Positions 1 to 9,023 of a DNA stretch of 35,942 nucleotides are shown piece by piece (position 1 is the first letter of the stretch; every line of letters starts with the position of its first letter). The DNA is taken from NCBI GenBank assembly GCA_027483385.1, contig JAIXUT010000136.1, forward strand, positions 1 to 35,942, in the 5' to 3' direction. The notes under the pieces were generated by a model. It was not told the DNA's origin. It worked only from the letters and a program-made list of their open reading frames with translations, and did not search any database. The position numbers and the translations under genes are program-made. This stretch comes from Alphaproteobacteria bacterium (GTDB lineage Bacteria > Pseudomonadota > Alphaproteobacteria > UBA2136 > UBA6156).

Positions 1-383
1 ACCCGCCCCTGCCGCCAGGCCCAGACTTTGGGCGCCACATAATGCACATGCGGCACGCCCAGTGGCTTCAGGCGCTTGGCCAAGCGCTGGTTAAAATCCT
101 GACCATCGATGGTAACAATTAATGCAGGTTTGGCTTGCGTGGCCAACGCTGCCAGCTGGTTCAAGCGGCGCCAGATACGGGGAATGGCTGGCAGCACCTC
201 GGCCAGCCCCATCACGGCAAGGTCTTCATACGGAAACAAACTTTGTAGCCCTTGCACGGCCATCTGTTCCCCGCCAACACCCATAAATTTTACCCCAGGC
301 ACTTGGCGATTTATTTCTGCCATCAGGGCGCCGCCCAAGCGGTCAGCACTCGGCTCGGTCGCGACGATGAAAATGCTAGGCAT
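1..383 (-). CDS. lpxB: Lipid-A-disaccharide synthase LpxB (N-terminal part; runs off the left edge)
   Basis: Reverse-strand translation from CAT 381-383 gives MPSIFIVATEPSADRLGGALMAEINRQVPGVKFMGVGGEQM..., matching the LpxB N-terminus (GE.SAD..G). It follows lpxI in the same cluster and is absent from the ORF list because it is open at the edge. Confidence 0.88.
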   Translation of the reverse strand, partial: MPSIFIVATEPSADRLGGALMAEINRQVPGVKFMGVGGEQMAVQGLQSLFPYEDLAVMGLAEVLPAIPRIWRRLNQLAALATQAKPALIVTIDGQDFNQRLAKRLKPLGVPHVHYVAPKVWAWRQGR

Positions 384-1197
384 CGGATTCCAGAAACAAC
401 CGATGCTGATTGGCCAGCTCCACCATTTTGGCCTGATTCAACAGCAGGGTTTTTTGCGCCTGAATCGCCAACCCCGTGTAGCCATACTTGGCCAACAGTT
501 CAATCGTGGTGGGGCCAACAAAGGGCATATCGGCCAGTTCGGTTTGCAGCAGTTTGGCGCGCTTAATTAAAACACCGCCCACGGTTTTGGCGTTACGGTC
601 GCCGCGCAGGTTGGCGCAGCGTTCGATCAGGGCATCGGTGCCTTCAACTGCCTCCACACCCAGCACCGCGCCGTTATGCACAATACAGGCCTGACCAATA
701 TCCAAATCCCCCAAAATTGCCAACGTGCTACGGCCCAGCGCAATGTTTTCGGCATCGGTGGGGGTGGGGCGGGCCTTGGCCAAAGCGCCCGCTGGCGCGA
801 GCAAGTGCGGCACCAGTTCGGGCACCCCCACCAACGCAAAACCCTGTTCGGTTAAAAAGTCGGTCACGCTGCGCAGCAAAGCATCATCGTGGTTCACCAG
901 CGCGCGGGCCATCAGTTTCAGGCCCGTGGCATCGGGCTTGAGGTTGAGAATACTCGGCTTATGCAAATGGCCAGCCAGCGCCACATGGGTGGTTTCGGTG
1001 GCCTTCAAATGCGCCAGAATATGCCCCACCTGCCCCAGATAAAATTGCTGGGCATGCACCTCGGGGGGGAGGCTTTCGGGCTGGGGCTGGCCATGAAAGA
1101 CCACCACCTGCACGTTCCAGCCCTTGGCCTGCGCGGCGGCGGCCATCAGGCTCGGCAGCGGCCCACCGCCTGCGAGAATGGTGAGTGTAGGGCTCAT
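376..1197 (-). CDS. lpxI: UDP-2,3-diacylglucosamine pyrophosphatase LpxI
   Basis: ORF protein from MSPTLTILAGGGPLPSLMAAAAQAKG... with VNHDDALLRSVTDFLTEQGF. Position between lpxA and lpxB is typical of alphaproteobacteria. The annotated ORF start (1284) lies inside lpxA, so an internal ATG at 1197 is preferred. Confidence 0.88.
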   Translation of the reverse strand: MSPTLTILAGGGPLPSLMAAAAQAKGWNVQVVVFHGQPQPESLPPEVHAQQFYLGQVGHILAHLKATETTHVALAGHLHKPSILNLKPDATGLKLMARALVNHDDALLRSVTDFLTEQGFALVGVPELVPHLLAPAGALAKARPTPTDAENIALGRSTLAILGDLDIGQACIVHNGAVLGVEAVEGTDALIERCANLRGDRNAKTVGGVLIKRAKLLQTELADMPFVGPTTIELLAKYGYTGLAIQAQKTLLLNQAKMVELANQHRLFLESDA

Positions 1198-1201
1198 TAT
1201 C

Positions 1202-2035
1202 TTACTCCTCGGCAAAGCCCGTGATGCCGCGTTGGCTACCCAGCACGAAGGCGGCCAGCGATTTGACATCGGCCTGCTTCGCACTGCGCTGTAATTTACG
1301 GGCGCGTTCCTGCAGCGAAAGCGCTGTGCCGTCGCTCGCTACAAATAAATAATCGTAGGCTTCTTCCAGCTGGCGCAGCAGCGCATTTTCAAACCCGCGC
1401 CGACGGAGCCCAATGAGATTCAACCCCTTCAAGTTCGCGCGCTTGCCCGCCACACTGGCGTAGGGGGGGACGTCTTGATCCACCGCCGTGTGCCCGCCCA
1501 CAATCGCAAACTGGCCAATCCGTACCCGCTGGTGAATGCCGCTGAGGCCACCGATATTCACGTCATCGGCCAGCTCCACATGCCCCGCCAATTGAGCGTA
1601 GTTGGCCACAATGCAGCGGTCGCCCACCAGGCAATCGTGGGCCACATGGCTGCCTGCCATAAATAAATTATCGCTCCCCACCACTGTTGTGCCACCACCC
1701 AAGGCGGTGCCCACGTGCATGGTCACGCCTTCCCGAATATCGTTGTTATCGCCAATCAGTAAGGTGGTTTTTTCACCTTTAAATTTGCGGTCGGGGCTCG
1801 GTTGGCCAAGGCTTGCGAAGGGGTAGACAATGTTATCCTTGCCCAGGGTTGTTGCGCCCGTAATCACCACGTGGCTGACCAGCTTGGTGCCTGCGCCGAG
1901 CACCACGCCGGCACCCACTGTGCAGAAGGGACCCACACTCACTCCCGCCGCCAACTTGGCGCCTGATTCTACCACTGCGGTAGGGTGAACGCTGGGTTTT
2001 GCCGCAGCTTTGGCGGCAGCTTTTTTAAGTGTCAT
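1202..2035 (-). CDS. lpxA: Acyl-ACP--UDP-N-acetylglucosamine O-acyltransferase LpxA
   Basis: Left-handed beta-helix hexapeptide repeats; VHPTAVVESGAKLAAGVSVGPFCTVG, HVAHDCLVGDRCIVAN, GGLSGIHQRVRIG, NLIGLRRRGF. Confidence 0.95.
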   Translation of the reverse strand: MTLKKAAAKAAAKPSVHPTAVVESGAKLAAGVSVGPFCTVGAGVVLGAGTKLVSHVVITGATTLGKDNIVYPFASLGQPSPDRKFKGEKTTLLIGDNNDIREGVTMHVGTALGGGTTVVGSDNLFMAGSHVAHDCLVGDRCIVANYAQLAGHVELADDVNIGGLSGIHQRVRIGQFAIVGGHTAVDQDVPPYASVAGKRANLKGLNLIGLRRRGFENALLRQLEEAYDYLFVASDGTALSLQERARKLQRSAKQADVKSLAAFVLGSQRGITGFAEE

Positions 2036-2475
2036 CGGGGCAAAACTTTCGCGGTAAAATTGGCTTCACACACCAAGGTTTCGCCCACATGGGCGGTGGC
2101 TGAAAATTGCAGAAAACCCATTTTTTCGCGCAGCTTCTGCACGTGTAAAATCACGGTCTGGTCGGGTTCCACGGGGGCCTGCCAGCTCAATTCGTTCACT
2201 TTGGAAAAGCGGTAGGCCACCTGGTCGGCCCGCAGCAGTTTATTCAGGCTGGTGTGGAGGGCGGCAGCCTGGGCCATGGCCTCCAGAATAATCACGCCAG
2301 GTAAAATGGGGTGGCCAGGAAAATGGCCCTGAAAGAAAAATTCATCGGCGCGAAACAGGCGCGTGGCGGTCAGCCGTTCGGCATCGGCTTCGTGTACGCG
2401 ATCAATCAGCAACATGGGTGCCCGGTGTGGGATCCATTCTGCCACGGCCTCTGGGGTGGTGGGCAAGTTTTGCAT
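2032..2475 (-). CDS. fabZ: 3-hydroxyacyl-ACP dehydratase FabZ
   Basis: IPHRAPMLLIDRV, FFQGHFPGHPILPGVIILEAMAQAAA catalytic motif; overlaps lpxA start by 4 nt. Confidence 0.95.
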   Translation of the reverse strand: MQNLPTTPEAVAEWIPHRAPMLLIDRVHEADAERLTATRLFRADEFFFQGHFPGHPILPGVIILEAMAQAAALHTSLNKLLRADQVAYRFSKVNELSWQAPVEPDQTVILHVQKLREKMGFLQFSATAHVGETLVCEANFTAKVLPR

Positions 2476-3614
2476 TAGTAAACCTCGCCAACAAAGGCTT
2501 CGGGCATGAACGGGTTGGCGCTATCGGGACCGATGGGCAAGGCCGTTTTGGTGGTTGCGGGTTTGGCTTGCGCAGGGGTTTCAGGCTTGGCTGCCGCAGA
2601 TACTGGCCGCGTGCCACGCTTCACGCTTAACGCCAGCGCCGCCATTTGCTGGCGCCATTGCTGGATCGGCACCGCCGGCACGCCTGCCACCACGCTGCCC
2701 GGCGCTTCAATGGTTTTGGTCACTGCACTCTTGGCCGCCACCATACATTTGGCGGCAATGCTTAAATGCCCCGCCACCCCAACCTGCCCACCCAGCACGC
2801 ACCAATCGCCAATGGTGGTGCTGCCGGCAATCCCGCTTTGTGCGGCAATCCGCACGCCGCGGCCTAAGGCTACGTTATGGGCAATCTGCACTTGTTTATC
2901 CAGTTTGGTATCATCGCCGATGGTGGTGTCGTTCAAAGCGCCTGCATCGATGGTGCTGTTGGCGCCAATTTCCACGCGGTTACCAATTGTTACGCGGCCC
3001 AGATGCGGGATTTTAATCAGCTCATCGGCCGCTTGGGCAAAGCCAAAACCATCTTGGCCAATCCGTACCCCGCTATGAATTAAGCAATCGGCGCCCACAC
3101 TGCAGCGTTCCAGCGTTGCATGGGCGCCAACCTTGCTGCCTTTGCCAATCACCACGCCTGCGCCAATCACCGCATGGGCGCCAATGTGGGCGCCTTCACC
3201 CACCTGAGCGTTGGCATAAACCACCGCGTAGGGTTCGATGCGCGCCGTGGGATGAATGCTGGCCGAGCTGCTGACCACCGCAAACTGCGAAACCCCTGCA
3301 ACCAAAGGGCTGACCGGGTAAAACGCATGCAATGCGCGGGCGTAAGCTACGTAAGGCTGTGGGCAGATAATCGCAATGGTGGTGGCAGGGAGTAGTTGGG
3401 CATCGGCCTGGCGCACCAACACGGCGCCCGCTTTGGTGGCCTGGGCCATGGTCTTGTAACCCGAATTATCCAGGAAGCTTAAATCGGCAGCGGTGGCTTC
3501 ATTTAACGGGCGAATGGCGGCAAGTTCCAACGCCCCGCCATTGGCTGGCACTGGCACCCCCAAACGGGCACAGAGTTCAGCCACCGTTTGCCGCACGGGC
3601 GCGTGCTCAGTCAC
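2475..3614 (-). CDS. lpxD: UDP-3-O-acylglucosamine N-acyltransferase LpxD
   Basis: ADLSFLDNSGYKTMAQATKAGAVLV plus hexapeptide repeats, IGQDGFGFA, IAHNVALGRGVRIAAQSGIAGSTTIGDWCVLGGQVGVAGHL. Has an extra Pro/Ala/Lys-rich C-terminal tail. Confidence 0.95.
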   Translation of the reverse strand: MTEHAPVRQTVAELCARLGVPVPANGGALELAAIRPLNEATAADLSFLDNSGYKTMAQATKAGAVLVRQADAQLLPATTIAIICPQPYVAYARALHAFYPVSPLVAGVSQFAVVSSSASIHPTARIEPYAVVYANAQVGEGAHIGAHAVIGAGVVIGKGSKVGAHATLERCSVGADCLIHSGVRIGQDGFGFAQAADELIKIPHLGRVTIGNRVEIGANSTIDAGALNDTTIGDDTKLDKQVQIAHNVALGRGVRIAAQSGIAGSTTIGDWCVLGGQVGVAGHLSIAAKCMVAAKSAVTKTIEAPGSVVAGVPAVPIQQWRQQMAALALSVKRGTRPVSAAAKPETPAQAKPATTKTALPIGPDSANPFMPEAFVGEVY

Positions 3615-3625
3615 AGCTTGGCGCT

Positions 3626-4135
3626 TTATTTATCCAGCAACGCATTGGTGCGGGTCAGCACGTCAGGGGTAATATCGGCCACGCTGGCGCCACTGAAAAA
3701 TACCATGCCTTTGGGCAGCACCAAATCGAAGCCTTTATCTTTGGCCAGCTGGGCTACCGCACTGCGCAGGCCTTCACTGAGGCGCTGACGCTGTTGCTGG
3801 TTTTCCTTTTCCAAACCAGTCTGGATTTTCTCGGCCTGCTGGCGAAACGCGACCAGTTCCTTGGCAAATTGGGCCTGCGCTTCGCGGGCTTTTTCAGGCG
3901 TCATAATCGCAGCCTGCTGGCGCAACAACTGCTGCTTGGCCAGCAGGGGCTTTTCCAGCCCGTCAATCTCGGCGCGGGCAGCCGCCACGCGGCCTTCCAT
4001 CACGCTGGCGGCGCGCTTGCTGGCGTTGGCTTTACCAATCACTTCGTTGGCATCGAACACGGCCACTTTCAGCTCGGCCCACACGGGTGCGGCCATCCCA
4101 AGCAGGGCGGTAACCAGAATAATTATTTTTTTCAT
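3626..4135 (-). CDS. skp: OmpH/Skp family periplasmic chaperone
   Basis: N-terminal signal peptide, coiled-coil (RVAAARAEIDGLEKPLLAKQQLLRQQ...), C-terminal KGFDLVLPKGMVFFSGASVADITPDVL; located between bamA and lpxD. Confidence 0.88.
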   Translation of the reverse strand: MKKIIILVTALLGMAAPVWAELKVAVFDANEVIGKANASKRAASVMEGRVAAARAEIDGLEKPLLAKQQLLRQQAAIMTPEKAREAQAQFAKELVAFRQQAEKIQTGLEKENQQQRQRLSEGLRSAVAQLAKDKGFDLVLPKGMVFFSGASVADITPDVLTRTNALLDK

Positions 4136-4162
4136 GAGGTCATTTCTTTTGTTAAAGCTGGA

Positions 4163-6424
4163 TTAAAACCGCGTCCCCACCGCAAAGCTGAAGATCTGGT
4201 CGCGGTCGCCATCGGCCTTGACCAAAGGCACCCCAAGCTGCAACCGCAGTGGCCCAATCGGGCTACGCCAGTTAAGCCCTGCCCCTGCCGTGATGCGGTA
4301 GGTCTGGTCGTCAATCACGCTGTTGTTGGTGCGGTCAAACTCGGTCACCACGCCGCCATCGGTAAACAGCACGCCTTTCACGCCAAGCTCGTTTAAGGCA
4401 TTGGAAATCGGGAACACCAAGTCCACGTTATGCCCCACCATGTACTTGCCGCCCAAGGCGTCATCGGTGGCGCGGTCGCGCGGGCCAATCCCGCCGTATT
4501 CAAAGCCGCGCAGCATATCCTGCCCGCCGCCTTGGAAGTGCTCGTAAATTGGCAGCTCGTCGCCCAAGGGTTCAATCAGGCCCACACGGCCACCCAGCGT
4601 TAGCGCCCAATCTTCCCAGATGGAATAGGTATAGGCCCCGGTTAAGTTACCGCGCAGGTAGCTGGTATCAAGGCCAAAGCCCGCGTACTCCGCCCCTGCG
4701 GTAATACGCGTCCCACGGGTTGGGTTCAGGACGCTGTCACGGGTATCGTAGGCCCAGGTGTTGGCGAGCGAAAGCGCACTACGCTCACGTTCTTCCAGCT
4801 TCACAAACTGGTTGGCACTGGCACCCACGCCTTCAATTTTCGTTTGCTTAAGGCCCAAGCGCACATCGTTGCGGGCAAATTCGTTCAGCGGGAAACCCAT
4901 GCGGAAGGCACCACCACTTACGGCCGTATCGTACCCGCTTTCATCCTGGAAGTCGGTACGGGTATTGAAGGCATCGGCACCCACGGCCAAGGGTTGGCCC
5001 ATAAAATAGGGCTCGGTAAAGCTTAAGTTAAAGTTTTGCTGGCGCTGGCTTAAGGCGTAATCAATCCCCACTTCTTGCCCGCGACCCAAAAAGTTGCGCT
5101 CGCGCACGTTGGCGGTGGTGAGGAGGCCGTCGTAGGTGCTAAAGCCTGCGCCAATGTTAAATTCGCCCGTGCTTTGTTCTTTTACCTTCACGTTTAAATC
5201 CATACGGTCGGGCTGATCGGTTTCCGCACGGGCAATTTCTGCCTTTTCGAAAAAGCCCAAGTAGGTCAGGCGGTCTTGGCTGCGCTTCACCTTTTCGCTG
5301 CTAAACGCATCGCCTTCGGCCAGCCGCATTTCGCGCCGAATCACGTAGTCGCGCGTACGGGTATTGCCTTCAATGTTGATCCGATCCACGTAAACCCGTG
5401 GCCCTGGCGTAATGGCGTAGCTCACGTCCACGCGCCGCGCGGCTTCATCTTTTTGGTAACTTGGTTTTACATCCAGAAACGCAAAACCCTTGCTGCCCAA
5501 AGCATCAATCAGTTTATCGGTGGTGTCATCCACGCGCTTGGCATTAAACAGTTCGCCTGGCTTCATGGTCACCACGGGTTGCAGTGTATTGATATCCAAC
5601 CCCTCGGCTTCGGCCTGCAGCGCCAACGTTACGTTGCCAAAATCGTACTGCGGGCCTTCAAACACAGTGTAGGTAATCACGAAATCTTTTTTGTCGCGGG
5701 AAAGTTCGGCCACTGCACTGGTAATTTGCACATCGGCGTAGCCGCGTTGCAGGTAAAAGCGGCGCAGTAGGTCGCGGTCTAGCTCTAGCCGCGCTGGGTC
5801 GTAGGCGGCATTGCCCGAAAGGAACCGCCACCAGGCGCTTTCCTTGGTGGCAATGACGGCATCGAGGTCGGCACTACTAAACCGCTGATTGCCCACAAAA
5901 TTGATTTTGGCAATCTTGGTTTTTTCGCCTTCGGCAATGTTATAAATTACGTCAACACGGTTCTGGTCACGCTGAATCAGTTGCGCATTAATTTGCGTGG
6001 TGAACCGCCCACGGGCGCGGTAGGCGGCCTGCAGCGCCTGCACATCGGCCTGTACTTTGGCGGGGCTGTAAATGGCGCGAGGCTTTAGCTGGGTCAGCTC
6101 TTCTAACCGCTTGGCATCCACATCCTCGTTTCCTTCGAACACCACACGGTTCACCAGCGGGTTTTCCACCACCTTAACAGTCACCACCCCAGCGGCATCT
6201 TGCACCAGCTCCACATTGGCAAACAAGCCCGTGGCAAACAGGCTGCGCACGATGCTCCCCGTTTGCGCGTCATCGAAGCTTTCACCAACCTTAAACGGTA
6301 AGTAGCTGGTGATGGTGCTGTCCTCCACGCGCTCGGCGCCCACAACTTTTATTTCAGTCACGGGGGCAGCAAAGATAATCCCCATAAGGCCTGAAAAAAA
6401 CACAATCAACGCGACGCGCAACAT
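4163..6424 (-). CDS. bamA: Outer-membrane assembly factor BamA (Omp85; POTRA domains plus beta-barrel)
   Basis: Signal peptide, POTRA repeats (ITEIKVVGAERVEDSTI..., RVVFEGNEDVD..., KINFVGNQRFSSADL..., INIEGNTRTRDYVIRREMRLAEGD), barrel with LRGFEYGGIGPRD loop and terminal Phe. Confidence 0.96.
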   Translation of the reverse strand: MLRVALIVFFSGLMGIIFAAPVTEIKVVGAERVEDSTITSYLPFKVGESFDDAQTGSIVRSLFATGLFANVELVQDAAGVVTVKVVENPLVNRVVFEGNEDVDAKRLEELTQLKPRAIYSPAKVQADVQALQAAYRARGRFTTQINAQLIQRDQNRVDVIYNIAEGEKTKIAKINFVGNQRFSSADLDAVIATKESAWWRFLSGNAAYDPARLELDRDLLRRFYLQRGYADVQITSAVAELSRDKKDFVITYTVFEGPQYDFGNVTLALQAEAEGLDINTLQPVVTMKPGELFNAKRVDDTTDKLIDALGSKGFAFLDVKPSYQKDEAARRVDVSYAITPGPRVYVDRINIEGNTRTRDYVIRREMRLAEGDAFSSEKVKRSQDRLTYLGFFEKAEIARAETDQPDRMDLNVKVKEQSTGEFNIGAGFSTYDGLLTTANVRERNFLGRGQEVGIDYALSQRQQNFNLSFTEPYFMGQPLAVGADAFNTRTDFQDESGYDTAVSGGAFRMGFPLNEFARNDVRLGLKQTKIEGVGASANQFVKLEERERSALSLANTWAYDTRDSVLNPTRGTRITAGAEYAGFGLDTSYLRGNLTGAYTYSIWEDWALTLGGRVGLIEPLGDELPIYEHFQGGGQDMLRGFEYGGIGPRDRATDDALGGKYMVGHNVDLVFPISNALNELGVKGVLFTDGGVVTEFDRTNNSVIDDQTYRITAGAGLNWRSPIGPLRLQLGVPLVKADGDRDQIFSFAVGTRF

Positions 6425-6482
6425 GCAAAAGGCTTCCTTTTATTATGCCAATACTACGAGGAGCCGACCGCTGGTGCAAGCC

Positions 6483-7676
6483 TTAAGGGCGTGCTTCAGT
6501 GCCCTCTGGCGCGGCAGTGGCAGGGGTTTCATCGACCCAGCCAAAGCGCTTAACGTCGTTGAAGGTGGAAAGCAACGCCAGCCCCACAATGGCGATAAAA
6601 CCCACTCGAAAGGCCCACTCCTGCGCCATAGCACCCAGCGGCCGACCGCGCAGTTTTTCCAACACCAAAAAGACCAAATGGCCACCATCCAGCACTGGCA
6701 GCGGAAACAGGTTCACCACGCATAAATTGATGGAAATCAACGCCATCAAAATCAGCAGCGCATACACGCCACTGTGCGCGGTTTGGCTGGTGATATCGGC
6801 AATGCCCAAGGGGCCAGTCAGGTTTTCGGTGCCAATCGCCCCCGTAATCAGCTTCCAGAGCGATTTCACTGTCAGCACCGTAAACTCGGTCGATTTTTCA
6901 ACCGCCCGCTGCAGGGCACTGAATGGGCCATGGGCCACCGTGTACATCGCCCCACTTGGCGTAATGCCAAGGCGGCCTACGGTGTGGGTGTCGCCAAAAA
7001 TATCGGTATGGGTTTGTACCTTGGGGGTAAGTACCACGGTTTGTAGGCTGCTGGCGCGTTGCACCGTTAACTGCAACGGCGCGCCCGTGTTGGCTGAAAT
7101 GGCCTGCAACAATTCTTCCCACCCTGCCACGGGCTGGCCATTGAGGGCCGTGATGACATCCTTGGGCTGCAAGATTGCGGTGGCGGGCATGTTGGGCATC
7201 ACGCTGCCAATCTGGGCCTGTAGCCGTTGCTCACCCAACATAAACGCACCCCACAGCACCACTGCACCCAGCAGCAAATTCGCCAAGGGGCCCGCGAGAA
7301 TTACGTACGCGCGCTGGGCAATGGATTTGCTCATGTAATGCCCGGCCAAGCGGCTGCTGGTACTGGCTTTTAAATCTTCCTGCCCGAGCATCTGCACATA
7401 GCCGCCCAAAGGCAACCAGCCAACTTTCCAGCGTGTGCCGTGGCTGTCTTCCCAGCTCGCCAAAGCCCGACCAAAACCCAAGCTAAACGCCAGCACCTTT
7501 ATCCCTACGTGGCGCGCGGCCAAATAATGGCCGAGTTCGTGCACAAACACCAGCCCCGAAAGCAGCACAATAAACAGCACCACCGTGAAAGCCAGTTCAC
7601 CACCTGGGATTTGTTGGGCCAGATTGGCGAGGCGGGCAAGAAGGTCGGGGGTAGGATTGGTCAACATGCCCTGCAC
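6483..7676 (-). CDS. rseP: RIP site-2 metalloprotease RseP
   Basis: FVHELGHYLAARHVGIKV zinc motif, PDZ domain, NLFPLPVLDGGHLVFLVLEKLRGRP motif. Confidence 0.94.
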   Translation of the reverse strand: MQGMLTNPTPDLLARLANLAQQIPGGELAFTVVLFIVLLSGLVFVHELGHYLAARHVGIKVLAFSLGFGRALASWEDSHGTRWKVGWLPLGGYVQMLGQEDLKASTSSRLAGHYMSKSIAQRAYVILAGPLANLLLGAVVLWGAFMLGEQRLQAQIGSVMPNMPATAILQPKDVITALNGQPVAGWEELLQAISANTGAPLQLTVQRASSLQTVVLTPKVQTHTDIFGDTHTVGRLGITPSGAMYTVAHGPFSALQRAVEKSTEFTVLTVKSLWKLITGAIGTENLTGPLGIADITSQTAHSGVYALLILMALISINLCVVNLFPLPVLDGGHLVFLVLEKLRGRPLGAMAQEWAFRVGFIAIVGLALLSTFNDVKRFGWVDETPATAAPEGTEARP

Positions 7677-7715
7677 CCTACGCTGAAGATTTTTAACTGA
7701 AAAGGCTTAAATTTA

Positions 7716-7745
7716 TTGACACTTAGTATACATTAAGATTAATGA
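7716..7745 (+). promoter_or_regulatory. Candidate promoter for the 7807 ORF
   Basis: TTGACA at 7716-7721 followed about 17-18 nt later by an AT-rich TTAATG/TAATGA; no experimental support. Confidence 0.3.
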
Positions 7746-7806
7746 TTTATTCAACTGACACATCGCCATTTAGGCCGCCCTGTGGGCGAGAATTCGGAGA
7801 TATATC

Positions 7807-8148
7807 ATGGGATTTCTTGACCTTGAGGATGAGGTTGGAACACAAATCTACATTAGTGCTCCAAAACCCCAACGTAAGTTCGTTGGGATTCCTCAAACCT
7901 CCACACACGAGGTTATTAAACAGTTAAAAGAACAAGAGGTTGGATTCAAACACACAAAAGATCCAAGCCAGCGTCCATTTATCTCAACCAATGAGAAATA
8001 CGAATTTATCTGCTTACGCGTTGATGATCATCGATCCTGGAAAACTCGACTAAGCAATCTCATTCGCGCGAAACGAATCGGTTGCCCTGATTGCGCGAGG
8101 GTCGTCACAATCAAGAACCTTACGAAGCCGAAGCCGCCCCCTGAATAA
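7807..8148 (+). CDS. Small hypothetical protein with possible treble-clef/zinc-binding C-terminal half
   Basis: 113 aa ORF with SD-like GGAGA upstream of ATG; visibly AT-richer than neighbours; C-x5-H...GCPDC pattern (YEFICLRVDDHRSWKTRLSNLIRAKRIGCPDCAR). Confidence 0.65.
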   Translation: MGFLDLEDEVGTQIYISAPKPQRKFVGIPQTSTHEVIKQLKEQEVGFKHTKDPSQRPFISTNEKYEFICLRVDDHRSWKTRLSNLIRAKRIGCPDCARVVTIKNLTKPKPPPE

Positions 8149-8166
8149 GAGGAGGGCGGCTTCGGC
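8127..8166. terminator. Hairpin between the convergent 7807 ORF and uppS (possible bidirectional terminator)
   Basis: Perfect 13-bp inverted repeat gccgaagccgccc (8127-8139) / gggcggcttcggc (8154-8166). The left arm lies inside the last codons of the ORF. Only a short T-run follows. Confidence 0.6.
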
Positions 8167-8169
8167 CGT

Positions 8170-8859
8170 TTAAGCCTTCCCAAACCGCCGCTGGCGGGTG
8201 GTGAACCACTCTAAAGCCTCGTGCAGTGCGGCCGGAGTAAAATCGGGCCACAGGGTTGGGGTAAAATAGAGTTCGGTGTAGGCCAGTTGCCAGGGCATGA
8301 AGCCCGAGAGGCGCTGCTCGCCGCTGGTGCGGATGAGCAGGTCGGGGTTGGGGATGCCCGCAGTATCCAACGCCGCCGTCAGCGTTTCAGTCGTAATTTT
8401 TGTGCCAGCATCGGCCAAACGCTGGGTGGCCCGCAGCAGTTCATCATGGCCGCCGTAGTTTATCGCAATCAGCAGCACCGTGCCTGTATTACTGGCCGTC
8501 TCGGCGTCGGCCCGCTGTATAATTTCGCGTACTTTCTGGGGCAGCGGGCTGGTCGCGGTGTGGTCGCCCAAAAAACGCAGCCGAATGTTGTGGGCTTTCA
8601 GGCGGGCCAGTTCGTGGGTAAAATAAACTTCAAGCAACGCCATCAGGCCGCTCACCTCTTCGGCACTGCGGCCCCAGTTTTCGGTACTAAAGGCGTAAAA
8701 GCTGGCATAGGGCACTTGAAGCTTTACCAGTTCCTCCACCAACTTATTGAGACTTTCAACGCCGGCCTTATGGCCCGCCAAGCGCGGCAGCCCACGGGCG
8801 GTAGCCCAACGGCCATTGCCGTCCATGATAAAGGAAATATGGTTTGGAGGATTGTTCAT
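8170..8859 (-). CDS. uppS: Isoprenyl transferase / undecaprenyl diphosphate synthase UppS
   Basis: MNNPPNHISFIMDGNGRWATARGLPRLAGHKAG, FYAFSTENWGRSAEEV, PDLLIRTSGEQRLSGFMPWQLAYTELYF. Start placed at 8859; the ORF upstream of it is repeat sequence. Confidence 0.95.
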   Translation of the reverse strand: MNNPPNHISFIMDGNGRWATARGLPRLAGHKAGVESLNKLVEELVKLQVPYASFYAFSTENWGRSAEEVSGLMALLEVYFTHELARLKAHNIRLRFLGDHTATSPLPQKVREIIQRADAETASNTGTVLLIAINYGGHDELLRATQRLADAGTKITTETLTAALDTAGIPNPDLLIRTSGEQRLSGFMPWQLAYTELYFTPTLWPDFTPAALHEALEWFTTRQRRFGKA

Positions 8860-8896
8860 GCGGTGGGCTGGGTGAAATTGTTGGGCTGATTCCTTC

Positions 8897-9023
8897 AACA
8901 GGGCATGGAGCGGAGGTGATTTTTTCGTTTCTTCGCCAGCCGAGCACCGCAAGCGTACATTTAAGTACGTGCGGAGCGGACGATCAGAAAAACGGAAAAA
9001 GCGCTCCGCCTCCGTGCCCTGTT
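8897..9023. repeat. Long imperfect palindromic element, copy 1 (core 8938-8980)
   Basis: Outer arms aacagggca (8897-8905) / tgccctgtt (9015-9023) and inner hairpin ccgca-ag-cgtac(atttaa)gtacgtgcgg; core shared with 19016-19058. Confidence 0.85.

Noticed and set aside
7771-7790. Short hairpin cgccc-tgt-gggcg upstream of the 7807 ORF as a riboswitch
   Set aside because: It is a 5-bp stem only, with no recognisable aptamer; probably chance.
8860-8952. N-terminal extension of UppS (MRCSAGEETKKSPP...)
   Set aside because: The extension is read from the palindromic repeat; the conserved UppS N-terminus (NPPNHISFIMDGNGRWA) starts at ATG 8859.
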